This document shows positions 11,881 to 22,588 of a DNA stretch of 64,000 bases, in pieces. The DNA comes from Gibbula magus (taxonomy: Eukaryota; Mollusca; Gastropoda; Trochida; Trochidae), in contig OW388303.1 of the NCBI GenBank assembly GCA_936450465.1, positions 7,069,193-7,133,192 of the forward strand, written 5' to 3'. Under the pieces are notes generated by a model that saw only the letters and a list, made by a program, of their open reading frames with translations, was not told the origin of the DNA and ran no database searches. Position 1 is the stretch's first letter, and each line of letters begins with the position of its first letter. A program made the translations under genes and the position numbers.

Positions 11881-14168
11881 TTAGCTCATCAGGCCTGAAA
11901 GGCCCGATGGGCTTATGGCATGGGATGGCGTCCGTCCATCCGTCCGTCCGTCCGTAAACTTTTCGCTTTTTCGACTTCTTCTCCAGAACCAATGACTCCA
12001 GAGAGCTGAAATTGTATGTACAGACTCCTTGGCTGAAGGGGATACTAAATTGTAGATTTGGTGACCCTGTGACCCCAAATGTGGGTCACAGGGGTCATAA
12101 CCTAAATAGCTATTTTCATCTTCTTCTCCAGTCCCAATGAACGTAGAGAGCTGCAATTGTATGTACAGACTCCTTGACTGAAGGGGATTCTAAATTGTAA
12201 ATTTGGTGACCGTGAGACCCCTAAATAGGGGTCACAGAGGCAATGACCTAAAATGCTATTTTCATCTTCTTCTCCAGTCCCAATGGCTCTAGCGAGCTGA
12301 AATTTTATGTACAGACTCCTTGGCTGTAAGGGATTCTAAATTGTAAATATGGGTCACAGGGATCATAACCTAAAAGCCTATTTCAGTTTACAGCATCTTT
12401 CTGAGATTTTATGTGCACTTCAACCAGTAAGTAGGTAAGGGAGGTAATCCCAAAGAAAACACCTGAGGGAAAGGCATTTCATCTTTCTGATGTGAGAGTT
12501 CTAACATGTGCTTTGAGAATATAATTTGTCTGATGAAAAAGAGATGTTGAGAATTAAAAACTTAGAAAATTATAAGTCATATTTTATCTTTGTCTCAGAT
12601 TTCACAAATGAGTAATTTGTATTTTGCAATTGAATTGCTGATAAAGGTACACAAGTCTAAAAGTATTCTAAAGACTTAATACAGAATGTTTTATTAAATC
12701 TAATATAATGTTCTTTGAAATTTAAGAGTAAATAATGGAGTTTTTGAATATCTCATGATATTGTGTAATTAATTTGGAGAATTAATTAATTAATCAATTA
12801 ATTAATTAATGAGAATTTCCAGTACAAGTCAATTTGGTATGCCGTATTTATATCATAGTTAACTTTGCAGTTAATTTTTTTCAATAGGAAAAAGAAATAA
12901 GATAAATGTCTACATTATGGGCATGTTTAATGTGAATCTATTTGAAATGAGAACTATTGAATACCCTTTGAAGGAATAACTTGAAGAGGAATTACAAATT
13001 TGTTATTTTACATGAGATATGTGAACTGAATATGACTAGTGATGAGTGGTGTTAACAAAGGACTATAAAAGAAGTAGCTATATGAGATTGTGACACCACA
13101 CCTATTTTCATCTTCTTCTACACAGAAAAATAATTAATTGTAGGAAAAACAACATCTAACATATAAATTTTACTGGCTGTGAGTCCAGTGTCTGCATGTT
13201 ATGTAATTGCATTGTGTTGACCTGGGGTGACCACTCCCTGGCAGAAGGATGAGAACTGATAGTAACACAGAGGTTTCAGGTTACTTCAAACTACTGTGCA
13301 GCGCTGTGTTATAGACTGTCTGTGCTTTAGTCTTCAACTGACTCTTAACAAGAATTTATTCATAGAATATCACCATTTTATCAAATATTGTAAAGGAGCC
13401 TATAAGAAATGGTGAAAAAGTATTTATTAAAAAAAAAATCACCAATTTATTAAGTATTGGAATGGAGCTTATGAGAAATGGAATTTTCAAAAACTGATGC
13501 TCCTATTCATTATGTAACAAATGTTGATATTTTCACAATGCAATTAAGAATTAAAACAATATAATGCAAAGGTCTATGATATTTATAACGAATGTGGATT
13601 ATTGTGTAACTAATTTTGATATAAAAAAAAATTGATGACTTGACAATGTCTTATAATTAGCAGAGGTCATGACCTAAAAAGTTTTTTTTCATTTTCTTCT
13701 ACAGCCCCAGGCCATTATTGCAATAGCTGACAGTGGTGAATTATATGCAAAGAATTGTATATTCATTATTATATAATGTGTGTACAATATTAAAAAATAG
13801 TATGATCTCTCCACCACATAATTATATGTTTGATACCAGCAATTTATTTCCAAGCTACAAAACAAACACTTGCACATATATTACACGAAAAACATCTTTG
13901 GCATTTATTATCTATGCATATATTGTCATATTAACATTTTATAACAAATAACATGTTTCTGTGCAACTTTGTGTTGCTCTTTCAACACATATATAGCAGA
14001 TTGGCAAAGTTATGGTAACAAAATATTTTTAAACTGCTTTGAATTCGTTTCACTACCTATATTCTTATTACTTCATTCCATTATCTGACCATTGCTATAA
14101 AGCCCACTCCATAACATACCTCACTTATTATCTCCTGATGAGCTACAGAGGCCATGGCTCTATTTTTT
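11881..14168 (+). mobile_element. F1 non-autonomous repeat element, copy D
   Basis: The left end (TAGCTCATCAGGCCTGAAAG, GTCC run) and right end (GATGAGCTACAGAGGCCATG, CTCTATTTTTT) are as in copy C, and the middle body is colinear with copy C. It starts only about 60 bp after the right end of the Harbinger-like element. An AATT run lies at about 12779-12811. It differs from copy C by an extra roughly 600-bp AT-rich segment (13420-14010). No coding region is credible. Confidence 0.78.
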
Positions 14169-15182
14169 ACTTCATGATATTCCTACATCATCTACATACT
14201 TTTAACAAACAAATGAAATAAAGAAAATGTGACTTTTGGACCTCTAAAAAGTGCTTAAACAGCATAAATGGCCTAAATTTGACTAAAAAGGGTGGTTTTC
14301 AGGTACATTTTGTGTCAAAGCTTAAAAAAACCCACACTACCATATATATTTGTTTCATCGATTTCGGTAGGGTAACATGAACTTTGTAACATATCAAAAA
14401 AGGAAGAAAAGTTTAATACTAGAAATGTAGTATTTTAAAGTTTGTAGCAGTTTTTTTCTCATCTTCCCATAGACTCCCATGTTAAAATTGTACATCACCC
14501 CAGTATCTTACAGGCGTCATATCTCGAAAAAACCCACACTACACCCTATTTTTTAATGCTGATTTTCAATCATATACGTTGATCTATTAAAAAATATAAG
14601 ATAGAAAAAAAGTTTAATACTATAAATTCCAGTGTTGATTCCAGATTGACAGTATTGGACCTGTGGTGTTATCTTGGACGTGAAACTATGAACACTTTTC
14701 TCAAAGCATTATAAATGGGTACCTGTTTGTTAAGTGAAGTCAAATTGAAGTAGCCTTAAAACACAGGAAATTGAGAACTCCCAGTATCTTACTGAACTGT
14801 ACATACATGTAAGATGTAGACATATATCTTATACCCCTCCGTTATAGATGTAAATAAGAACAACAACGCACTCAACACTCCGACTTATTTATCAAATGAT
14901 ATACTATATACCTTGACAATATGTCCAAGATTAGCCATTGTTACCCCTTCTGACTATTATATAGATTGCGGGGATTTTTGTCTATATATATACTTTAAGA
15001 TACTCAGAATTCTCAATTTCCCGTGCCGTAATGCGCCTGAATTGGATGCTTGGGACGTTGTTGATTCTTGTACCCCGTGAGATAGTATGCGAGTAGCGCT
15101 TTGAGCATGAACCTGATCTGATAAATGCGTCATGCAAATACCTTCTATTGGTGCAATCTGTTTAAATGTTTTGTTTCCACAG
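14169..15182. other. Region upstream of the lectin-like gene; imperfect direct repeat
   Basis: Two related stretches about 205 bp apart (near 14310-14440 and 14515-14640) share AAAAACCCACACTAC and AGTTTAATACTA motifs and look like an old tandem duplication. Nothing here codes. The last bases (15167-15182) form a pyrimidine-rich run ending in AG, which could be the acceptor of a 5'-UTR intron for the downstream gene. No TATA box or initiator can be chosen with confidence. Confidence 0.45.
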
Positions 15183-15196
15183 CTTCTGGCCTGAAG

Positions 15197-18100
15197 ATGA
15201 TGTTAATGACAGCCATTGTTCTTCTGATCAATACAGGTAAGAAATACACATTATTGGCGTTTTTAAATACAGCTCCCACGTAAAATACGATTGTATGGTA
15301 TTTCATTACAAGAAACATAATAACCCTTGAATATCCATTGCATTGCTGGATGGACCGGATAATCGCACCTTCTGCCTGGTTTTGACCAGATTTCAATCGG
15401 GATTTAAACTGATTGTAGAATATCGATTGGTACTGTACACTATTTGACATATTAACACCAGCTTTCAAAGGATTTGTTAAGGAATAAGTGTTGTTATCTT
15501 ATTCATTACTAGTGTATACATGTTAAACAGCATGAAGTACATGTAGTACCCTTTGTTACTGTAATGACTTAATGAATATCTATTGGACAAAACACGTCTC
15601 CGAGGTTTAGGCAGGATTTGATGTCCACAGGAAGAGGAGAATTCTCAAAGGTCAAAAGCCGAAAGGTTTTCAAAAGCAGATCGGTTTACAGATGTTACCG
15701 AATGACATGCTATCCTGTACATACTTGTCAGTGATCGGCATTGTGGTAGTCATGCACTTAGCAAACATATATTGGCCACGTGCTTAACCATAATGAAATC
15801 ATATGAGCTTATCATTTCAGATGCTTCCGTGAATTGCGGATTGGATCCCCCATAAGATAAACTTTGTACATATTTTTCTATTCACGTTGTAGAGTACTCT
15901 TATGAATCTGAATGTTGACGACACAGTTTGAAATTTGTGTCAGAACTATGTGGGAAGAAGCCGAAAAAACATACTGTAAAAAACCCATCCCAAGTCAAAA
16001 CAGTTCAGTCAATTATCTGAAAACGTTTATACAACTGAAATTGAGAAAAGCAAGGGCCACAGGTTAGAAACAGTTGCAGATGGAACCAATTGCACGGTGA
16101 GAACGAGCATTATGGCATCCGACAAACCTACTTCAAATAATGCGTTTATGTTTATATGAACTTTTTAGATAATATCAAGCAAGAAAATACCAAATACCAA
16201 TATCTATTGGACAGCTGGCAGCACACCCACATCGCGTACACTCTTCTTCCTCTACAACAACCCCAAGTCCTGGAACGATGCGACTGTCATGTGTGAGCGC
16301 AACTCCCAGACTTTGCTCAAGGAGGCTAACCTCGTGGTTGCTGAGGCTATAACCAGGTTCAAGAGCGACCCGGAGTGGGAGTCCTACCTGTAAGTGAATA
16401 TGTTTACTTGAATCTGTAAGAGACTTACCTGATGAAATGCAAACCTTGGAAATATCCTTCTCCCTGGACACAATCACAACAGGTATAAGTGGACTTTGAG
16501 CTCGATGAAAAGCTCATCTCACATGAGCTGCATCGCTGCTTTATCAGCTGTTTTTGAGCTGTTTGAAAAAATACAAAACAAACATTGCTTCTGATACATG
16601 GTCGTGCCGGCTATGATAATGTTCGGTTTTACCTCCTAGAGGTTATTTTCAAGATCACAAAAAAGTTTTTTGTGATATTCTTGGTTCACGTGTGAGTGAT
16701 ACAGAGCTGATACATGTTGAATAGTACAGAGCCTGATGAGTTACAAAACCAATGCTTCTGTTTCCCCGTTTGAAAGATTCCATTTCACTGCTATCCTTAG
16801 ATCCTATCATGACAACTGGATCGGACTACACAGAGAGTATGACGACCCGATGGCTCCCCTTGTCTGGCACGATTGCTCCAGAGTAGGTTCCTTTACAAAT
16901 CTAGGTCATGTCCAACCGGAAGTAGACGGATTGTGCGTGGCCTCGGACTATGCTTCTGGGAAATGGATATATGCTCACTGCGACCAAAAGTTGCCTTTTA
17001 TTTGCCAAAGGCCAGCAGGTTTGTTTTTACGTTATTGTGGTTTTAAGGTATTTACAATTTCTTAACTTTGATTATGACTATGGAATGGAGTGCTTATATA
17101 TTGTCATTGAATTTAGTTTTCATCAACATTTTTCTAAATCATATTCTCACTCACAGTTCATTACAATTTTATCTTGGACACTGTTACTATCATTCACTTC
17201 ATCTATCATCCATTTTAATGAAGGTTCCTGTCCGTTTGATTCTCATCGCGCAAAAAAGTTTCCTGACACGACTTCCGGTTTGTTCAACACCACGACTGAG
17301 ACTGGATGTCAGGAACTGTGCAGACGTGTTGCTATTGGCAACCTTGAGTGTTGGGCAGCCACGTATTACCGGGCCAACTACTCTTGTTATCTTCACCTTA
17401 GTGAAATGCCCTTCCAAGGGCGGGTAACTCTGCTGGACGAGATCATGGCAGATGTGTACTTCAAGAACTGCTTTAAAGGTAAACCAAACAACTTTTAAAA
17501 AATAAACACAATCTAATTCAGCCACTTTAGCTAATCTTGATTTTAAAAAAGGTTCAAAATCAATGTTATATTGTACCTTTCTATTTCCTTCTACGTCTTT
17601 CTTTGCAAAAGATCAGGGTTCGAATCAAGGTGGAGGCATCCACATTTTGTTACCTGTAGTGTGTCCTAGGGCATTGTCCACCCATCTGTTCAAGTAGGTA
17701 CCTGAAATAACGGGTGTATATGGACCTACAAGAAGAGTTTTTTTAATTCGCTATACAAGAACTCAATTTTAGGTGCAATGCAATGCAATTTATGACCATC
17801 TGATGAGTTGCAATTTTATCCCAAACATATAAGACTATATTATACTGACGAACTAAAGAAGAGTTAAAAATAAATAATGCCGCCGGAGAAAGTCGATTTT
17901 GATTGGCTTTGATAGGCACATGTTTTGTAAAGAAATACATCAGAGTATGATACTTTTATTGTTATTTCTGTGCTTTAAAGAAATATGAACAGATAATGTT
18001 TTTAGAATTCAAATTTAATCAGGGTTTAGGTTTATTAATTTAGGATTTTGAAGACATGATATCAGTCGTATTAACCACTGATTGCAAAATCTTGTGTTTT

Positions 18101-19497
18101 GCAGAGTGGCAGTTATTTTGTTGATGAGTTTAATGTAACTTTTACTTTCTTTAATGACAGCGTTCATCAACACCTACTCGGTCTCCTTGAACTACACGTC
18201 CTTGTATCCAACACGAGGCTGCTGGCTGGATAGTCAGGTGACCTCTGACGTCACTTCCAGCATGGAGATGGAATCTACTTCCGGATCCCTTCCTTCAACA
18301 ACGGCGCCTCTCATTAGTTCATCATCTGATACAATACACGTGGAAGAGACGTCTTCGGAGAGTATTCTCTATTCCAGTGCCCAGGAAGCGGTGACGCCAA
18401 CAAGTTCGTTCTATTCTGGTACGATACCGTGCTTCTTTATATGCTTGTTTGATGTTGATGTGGGAAAAAAATAAATATGTTTGCTACGAAAAGTATATCT
18501 GGGACCGTTTGATCAAAAGTGGTGATATAATTGCCCGTTACGCACATCATTCACAGATGTTATCTGTCACAGTTGTTGAATAGAAGAAAAATACATCAGT
18601 GAGATACATTCTGAATACATGCATCATATTCAAACGCATCCATTCATTACATGCATAAAGATATAAAATAGTAAGTTGTCCAACATGACTAAAACCTTTT
18701 CAGATTTAAAATTTAATCAAAATTGGAGATCGTTAATTAAAATTGATACTGATCAAGATCGTAATGCATCAGTTGAATTATAAAGTTTGTTCTCTTGTAT
18801 TCTAGACGACCCCAGGACGTCTACGGCTACATCGGCGTCTACATTGGGACAAGAATCTAGTACTCCTAGTTTCACTGAAACTACACACCATCTTTCATCT
18901 TCTACTTATGAGCCGGCACCAACGTCTTCCCCTATTCTAACCACAACACGACTGGACAATGATTTAACTGAACCTTTTGTTCCAGCAGAATCAACTACCG
19001 ATTTGATCAGTAAAGCAACTTCTTACGTCACGACACCTGACATCACCACCTCTGACGTCACCACGCCTGACGTCACGCCGCCTGATGCTACTACCACTTC
19101 AAACGGAAGTAGTGTCTGCTGGTGCCCGTGTACTGTCTTCAAACCGGAAGACATCACAACAGAGGTAATAGAAGAACTTGTGGAAGAAATAGTGCGGGAA
19201 ATTAAAGTTGACAAACAAAACCTGTCCTCGACTCAACGGAAGTTTAACAGCGCACCTGATGAAAGAACGTCTGCCCAAGGGATTGGAGCTATTGGAGTCG
19301 CCATATTGTGTGGAGTGTTCGGTGGAATAATGGCCCTTGACATGGTAACCGTCTGCAGTGACCTGTGGCAGTTGTGGAAGAACTACAGGGGTAGGTCCCA
19401 TATAACTGAACACAGCCAGCGAGCCGAGGAAATATTCCTGAAAACGTTCTCTGAAGATGAACACGCCAAAGCCAAAATCATCTTTGACACCAACTGA
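15197..19497 (+). CDS. Transmembrane C-type lectin / PAN-domain receptor (six exons)
   Basis: Reconstructed exons are 15197-15236, 16215-16389, 16801-17018, 17224-17478, 18161-18418 and 18806-19497. All introns are GT..AG, the phases join, and the total is 546 codons including the stop. Residues 1-13 (MMLMTAIVLLINT) form a signal peptide. Residues 14-144 form a C-type lectin-like domain over two exons, with SWNDATVMC, NWIGLH, GLCVASDY and PFIC. Residues 145-229 form a six-cysteine PAN/apple-like module (GCQELC, ECWAATYY, SCYLHL, NCF). Residues 230-418 are a Ser/Thr-rich stalk with VTTPD repeats, probably O-glycosylated. Then come VCWCPC at 419-424, an acidic helix, a membrane helix at about 474-495 and a cytoplasmic tail of about 45 residues. 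The protein probably binds ligands at the cell surface. The usual calcium and sugar motifs are weak: QPE in place of EPN/QPD and WIY in place of WND. The first exon and the 16214 acceptor are the least certain parts. Confidence 0.8.
15831..16060 (+). pseudogene. Possible decayed or skipped lectin exons in intron 1
   Basis: A good acceptor (TTATCATTTCAG) ends at 15830. After it the phase-1 frame from exon 1 gives DASVNCGLDPP and then a TAA stop with no donor. Further on, 15945-16058 reads TMWEEAEKTYCKK...NYLKTFIQLKLRKARATG, which resembles the first half of a C-type lectin domain (W..A...C), and ends at a possible donor (GTTAGA). The two pieces are in different frames and do not join in phase with the next exon. 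They may be relics of a duplicated lectin exon or an unused alternative. This is weak evidence. Confidence 0.3.
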
Positions 19498-19700
19498 TAT
19501 ACTGAGATGTTCTTTTGGATGGATATCTAATGAGATAATGAATACGAACCGAGGTCCAATAGTCACGAGTTCAATGGAGCCGTCGTCAGATAAAGTAATG
19601 GCACAAAACTTTACAACTCTGAACCATGAACGTTAATAATCATGAAGAATCTTTGCAAATATCTGAAGATGAACGTTTTACCATTGGACACTGGCCATTC

Positions 19701-19706
19701 AATAAA
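19701..19706 (+). promoter_or_regulatory. Polyadenylation signal of the lectin/PAN gene
   Basis: This is the first good AATAAA downstream of the stop codon, giving a 3' UTR of about 0.2 kb. No other AATAAA lies between the stop and this site. Confidence 0.5.
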
Positions 19707-20162
19707 CATCAGACGTCCCTTACATAGACGTAAATAATAACGTATTGCGTCTTGTTGTTAAGTGAGTTGTGAATTAGTACATAACATCTGACTAATGTGA
19801 CGAGAAACCATAACATCTTGCTTTGAACATTGACTTTACAATATAAATCTTCTTTGCAACCGATGAGTAATTGGTTTGAATTCTATCTGTGAAACATTGG
19901 GCAATTGATGGTGCGACTAAATACGAAGTCTTAAAAGAAAATGAACTAAGATACCGCAATAAAGATAAACTGGACATCACACAATCTTGCTATGTAGATG
20001 CAATTTAAAATCTAAAACAAGAAGCAATAGATTGACGTGATGACCTTTCTGGTTATGCATTTACATATTCTTCAAGGTAACATATGTTTTTATTGTCTTA
20101 TCGTTGCTAGACCTGAACGTTTACATAATAGTACTAGAAGAAAACTGGAAACTAAATTAATA

Positions 20163-21030
20163 ATAAAAAAGAAAATGCATGTTTTGACTATTGTTTAATT
20201 TCATCCAGTTTGCCTTGTTTGCACAATGACCAATCAGAATTCGACAAATTGACCTTGAGAGTATATTTGAGTTTTCAGAAACAGGGCCCATATTTTCAAA
20301 CCTCGCTTAGTGCTAAGATATTTTATTTTAGCAGTAAGAGAGCTTCGAAAATATGGGTCCAGAAGTAAATGCTACGTAAAAGAGCTGGGTTTGAATGGTT
20401 AAAGAAATATGCAACAGAGCCTAAATTTGCAAAGCTCTTTTAACAATGAGGTAGTATTATGTACCAGACATAAACATTGGTTAATGACTATGTTAGTGCC
20501 ACGTCACCTTAGAACACCTAGATCTTTATTAAGTGGCGGGTGTAGCGCATTTTTGTGTGTAGGGGCTTTTATGCGGTGTGCTTCAAATTACAACTTGTCG
20601 GAAAGTCTGTTGGATATAAGCACTGGAACACGTACTGGAGAAAATAACACCATCCACATGTGCAAATACACCCGTCACAAATAGCAGCCTAGACATCACA
20701 CTTGCTTGATAAACAGGTTAATCGTCATACGTCAGGATAAAACTGAAATTGTAAAAACGATTATTGTGATATACATTCTGTAGCAGTATGACCTTGAAAT
20801 AGACACGGTCCTGTCTATGTTATTGAATAGCTGAGTAAACACTATCGTTATGTGTCAATTGATAATAAACCAGTGTGTTTATTCAACAAGTGACATGTGA
20901 TATCTCAAATATGATCATATGCTACCTTAATGTTTCACTAATATTACCTGGAATTATGTTATGTTTGATTTTATTACATGTACCGATATATAAGCACGTG
21001 ATATAATCATGGTTGCTGTGAATATCCTGA
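20163..21030 (+). repeat. Segmental duplication, left copy (partner about 27380-28260)
   Basis: It is colinear with 27.38-28.26 kb through several landmarks: TGCATGTTTTGA near both starts, CTTAGAACACCTA, GTGTTTATTCAACAAGTGACATG, and TTGCTGTGAATATCCTGAA near both ends. Divergence with small indels suggests an old event. The left copy lies downstream of the lectin gene in the same orientation. Confidence 0.7.
20284..20360. mobile_element. Short palindromic MITE (family shared with 48514-48628)
   Basis: The arms GGGCCCATATTTTC and GAAAATATGGGTCC are inverted, with AGAGCTTCGAAAATATGGG in the right arm matching the 48.5 kb copy (GAGAGCTTCGAAAATCTACC). The loop carries TTAGTGCTAAGATA. The element sits inside the left segmental-duplication copy. 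Confidence 0.6.
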
Positions 21031-22084
21031 AGGACAGAGAATGCTTACCATCAAACCCAATTTACAATAGTTGTTTTTAAAAGTTGTATAAAATGTGTTG
21101 GCATATCATTTATTCATTACTATGTGTCCTTTCAAATCCTCATATCAAATCATTATTTAAAAAAAACCTTGACAATGTTATTGCGTTTTATCTAATAAAG
21201 TCTGAAAGGCCCGATTAAACTTCGTTTTTGCACACAAAGCAAGTTCTGAGACTCATTTAAGAATTGAGGGTCAGTTTTGTGTATTTGGAATGGAAAATGG
21301 ATGACGTCACAACGATATTCAAACTCTTGTGACCAAACGAGCTAAAATTATGTATAAATAGATAACAAGTGAAATAATCAGAAAACATTGAACTAAATTA
21401 TTTTATTTTGAGATTTTACAAGCGCTTCCAATGGAGCAAATTTCGCACTTTGGCAAAAGTGTTCGTTGGTGTTGGGTCTCTATAAGTCTTTTCAAGACAT
21501 TATTTTGCTTCGTGTGATATTTCAAAATATCCTGCCTATCCCAAGGACTTTACCTTACCGAGAAACATCAACGCAAATGCAAGAGGTGTCGTATGAAATG
21601 TTTTATTATATTTAGGGGAACATTTTACATTGCATCAATACAAACGAGACGTATCCATTTTATGATAAATAAGAACTATTGGTTTTGCTTTAAATTTTCA
21701 ATACTTTCTAAAACAATTTTTTGGTATAATGAAATCTCACAAAACTTTACATTTTACAGAAATGTGGTCTCTGCTCCTCCTTTTGACTTTCACGGGTGGT
21801 TGAAATCATGTAAATTCAAATAATAAAAAAGACTAGGTTTCAGTGCTATAAAATCCAATTTAAGCAAATATAAATGAGAATAAAAATCGTTATGTGTTCT
21901 CCAAAAAGCATAACTAGTTTCACAATTGTTTATAAGATTGGGCAGAAAATGTTATTTGCTTTACAGTGACCGTTTCTCTCAAGACAAAGTTTATGAACCT
22001 TAAGAAAATGTAATAAATAGCCTTTTGTTTTTACATGCGATAGGTCATTCAAACATTCAAACACTGAATTGGCGTTCTGGTGAT

Positions 22085-22588
22085 TTATTTTTATCTGATA
22101 AATGTCTGAATATACATCAAGATAAATCACAAATCTCAATCATTTCACCACATTTACCCAAAGGCCAATAATATATTATTCTTTTCGAATAAACCATGGT
22201 CAGAACGGTTGTACAATGAAAGTACAATATACATGATATAAATTAAAAAGAAGTAATACATATATTTTGAAAGAATAATTAAAAACAAATATGTGAATAT
22301 ACATCAAGGAATAACACAGAAATAACCCATTTCACCCCAAGGTCATTCTTTCCATATTGTTATTAAGAACGGGTGTAATATAGGCATAATACGTGATATT
22401 AATTAAACAACAATAAATATTTGAATATACATCAAGGAATAACACACATCACAACCTCTTGAGCTCATTCCACCACAGGGTCAATCTTTCTTTTATTCTT
22501 TTGAATTATTCGTATATAAGAACGGGTGTAAATGTCATAAGGCATAATACGTGATATTAATTAAAAAAAACAAATATCTGAATATACT
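22085..22588. repeat. Tandem duplications of the secreted gene's 3' end
   Basis: At least three diverged copies of the last part of exon 3 plus its 3' UTR lie downstream of the stop (starting near 22105, 22285 and 22425, with the genuine copy at about 22579). Each begins TGAATATACATCAAG and continues with a CACCCCAAGGTCAATCTTTC-like stretch. The copy nearest the gene is the most similar. None keeps an open frame of useful length. Confidence 0.7.
22492..22497 (-). promoter_or_regulatory. Candidate polyadenylation signal for the secreted-protein gene
   Basis: AATAAA on the minus strand, about 90 bases past the stop codon at 22589. It lies in the first duplicated copy of the gene's tail, so the duplication may have supplied the signal. 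Confidence 0.35.

Larger units (their letters stand above)
19710..22080. other. Intergenic stretch 3' of the lectin gene
   Basis: It holds the left copy of a segmental duplication (about 20163-21030) and a short palindromic MITE (20284-20360), both listed separately. Outside these, 21.0-22.1 kb is AT-rich and shows no gene. A 91-codon frame at 20409-20684 lies inside the duplicated segment and is not conserved in its other copy, so it is not considered coding. Confidence 0.5.

Noticed and set aside
17605..17640. GGTTCGAATC as a possible tRNA B box
   Set aside because: No A box at the proper distance and no cloverleaf could be drawn. It lies inside intron 4 of the lectin gene.
21200..21225. 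TCTGAAAGGCCCGAT resembling the F1 left end
   Set aside because: Only about 13 bases match and there is no GTCC run or right end. It is probably chance.
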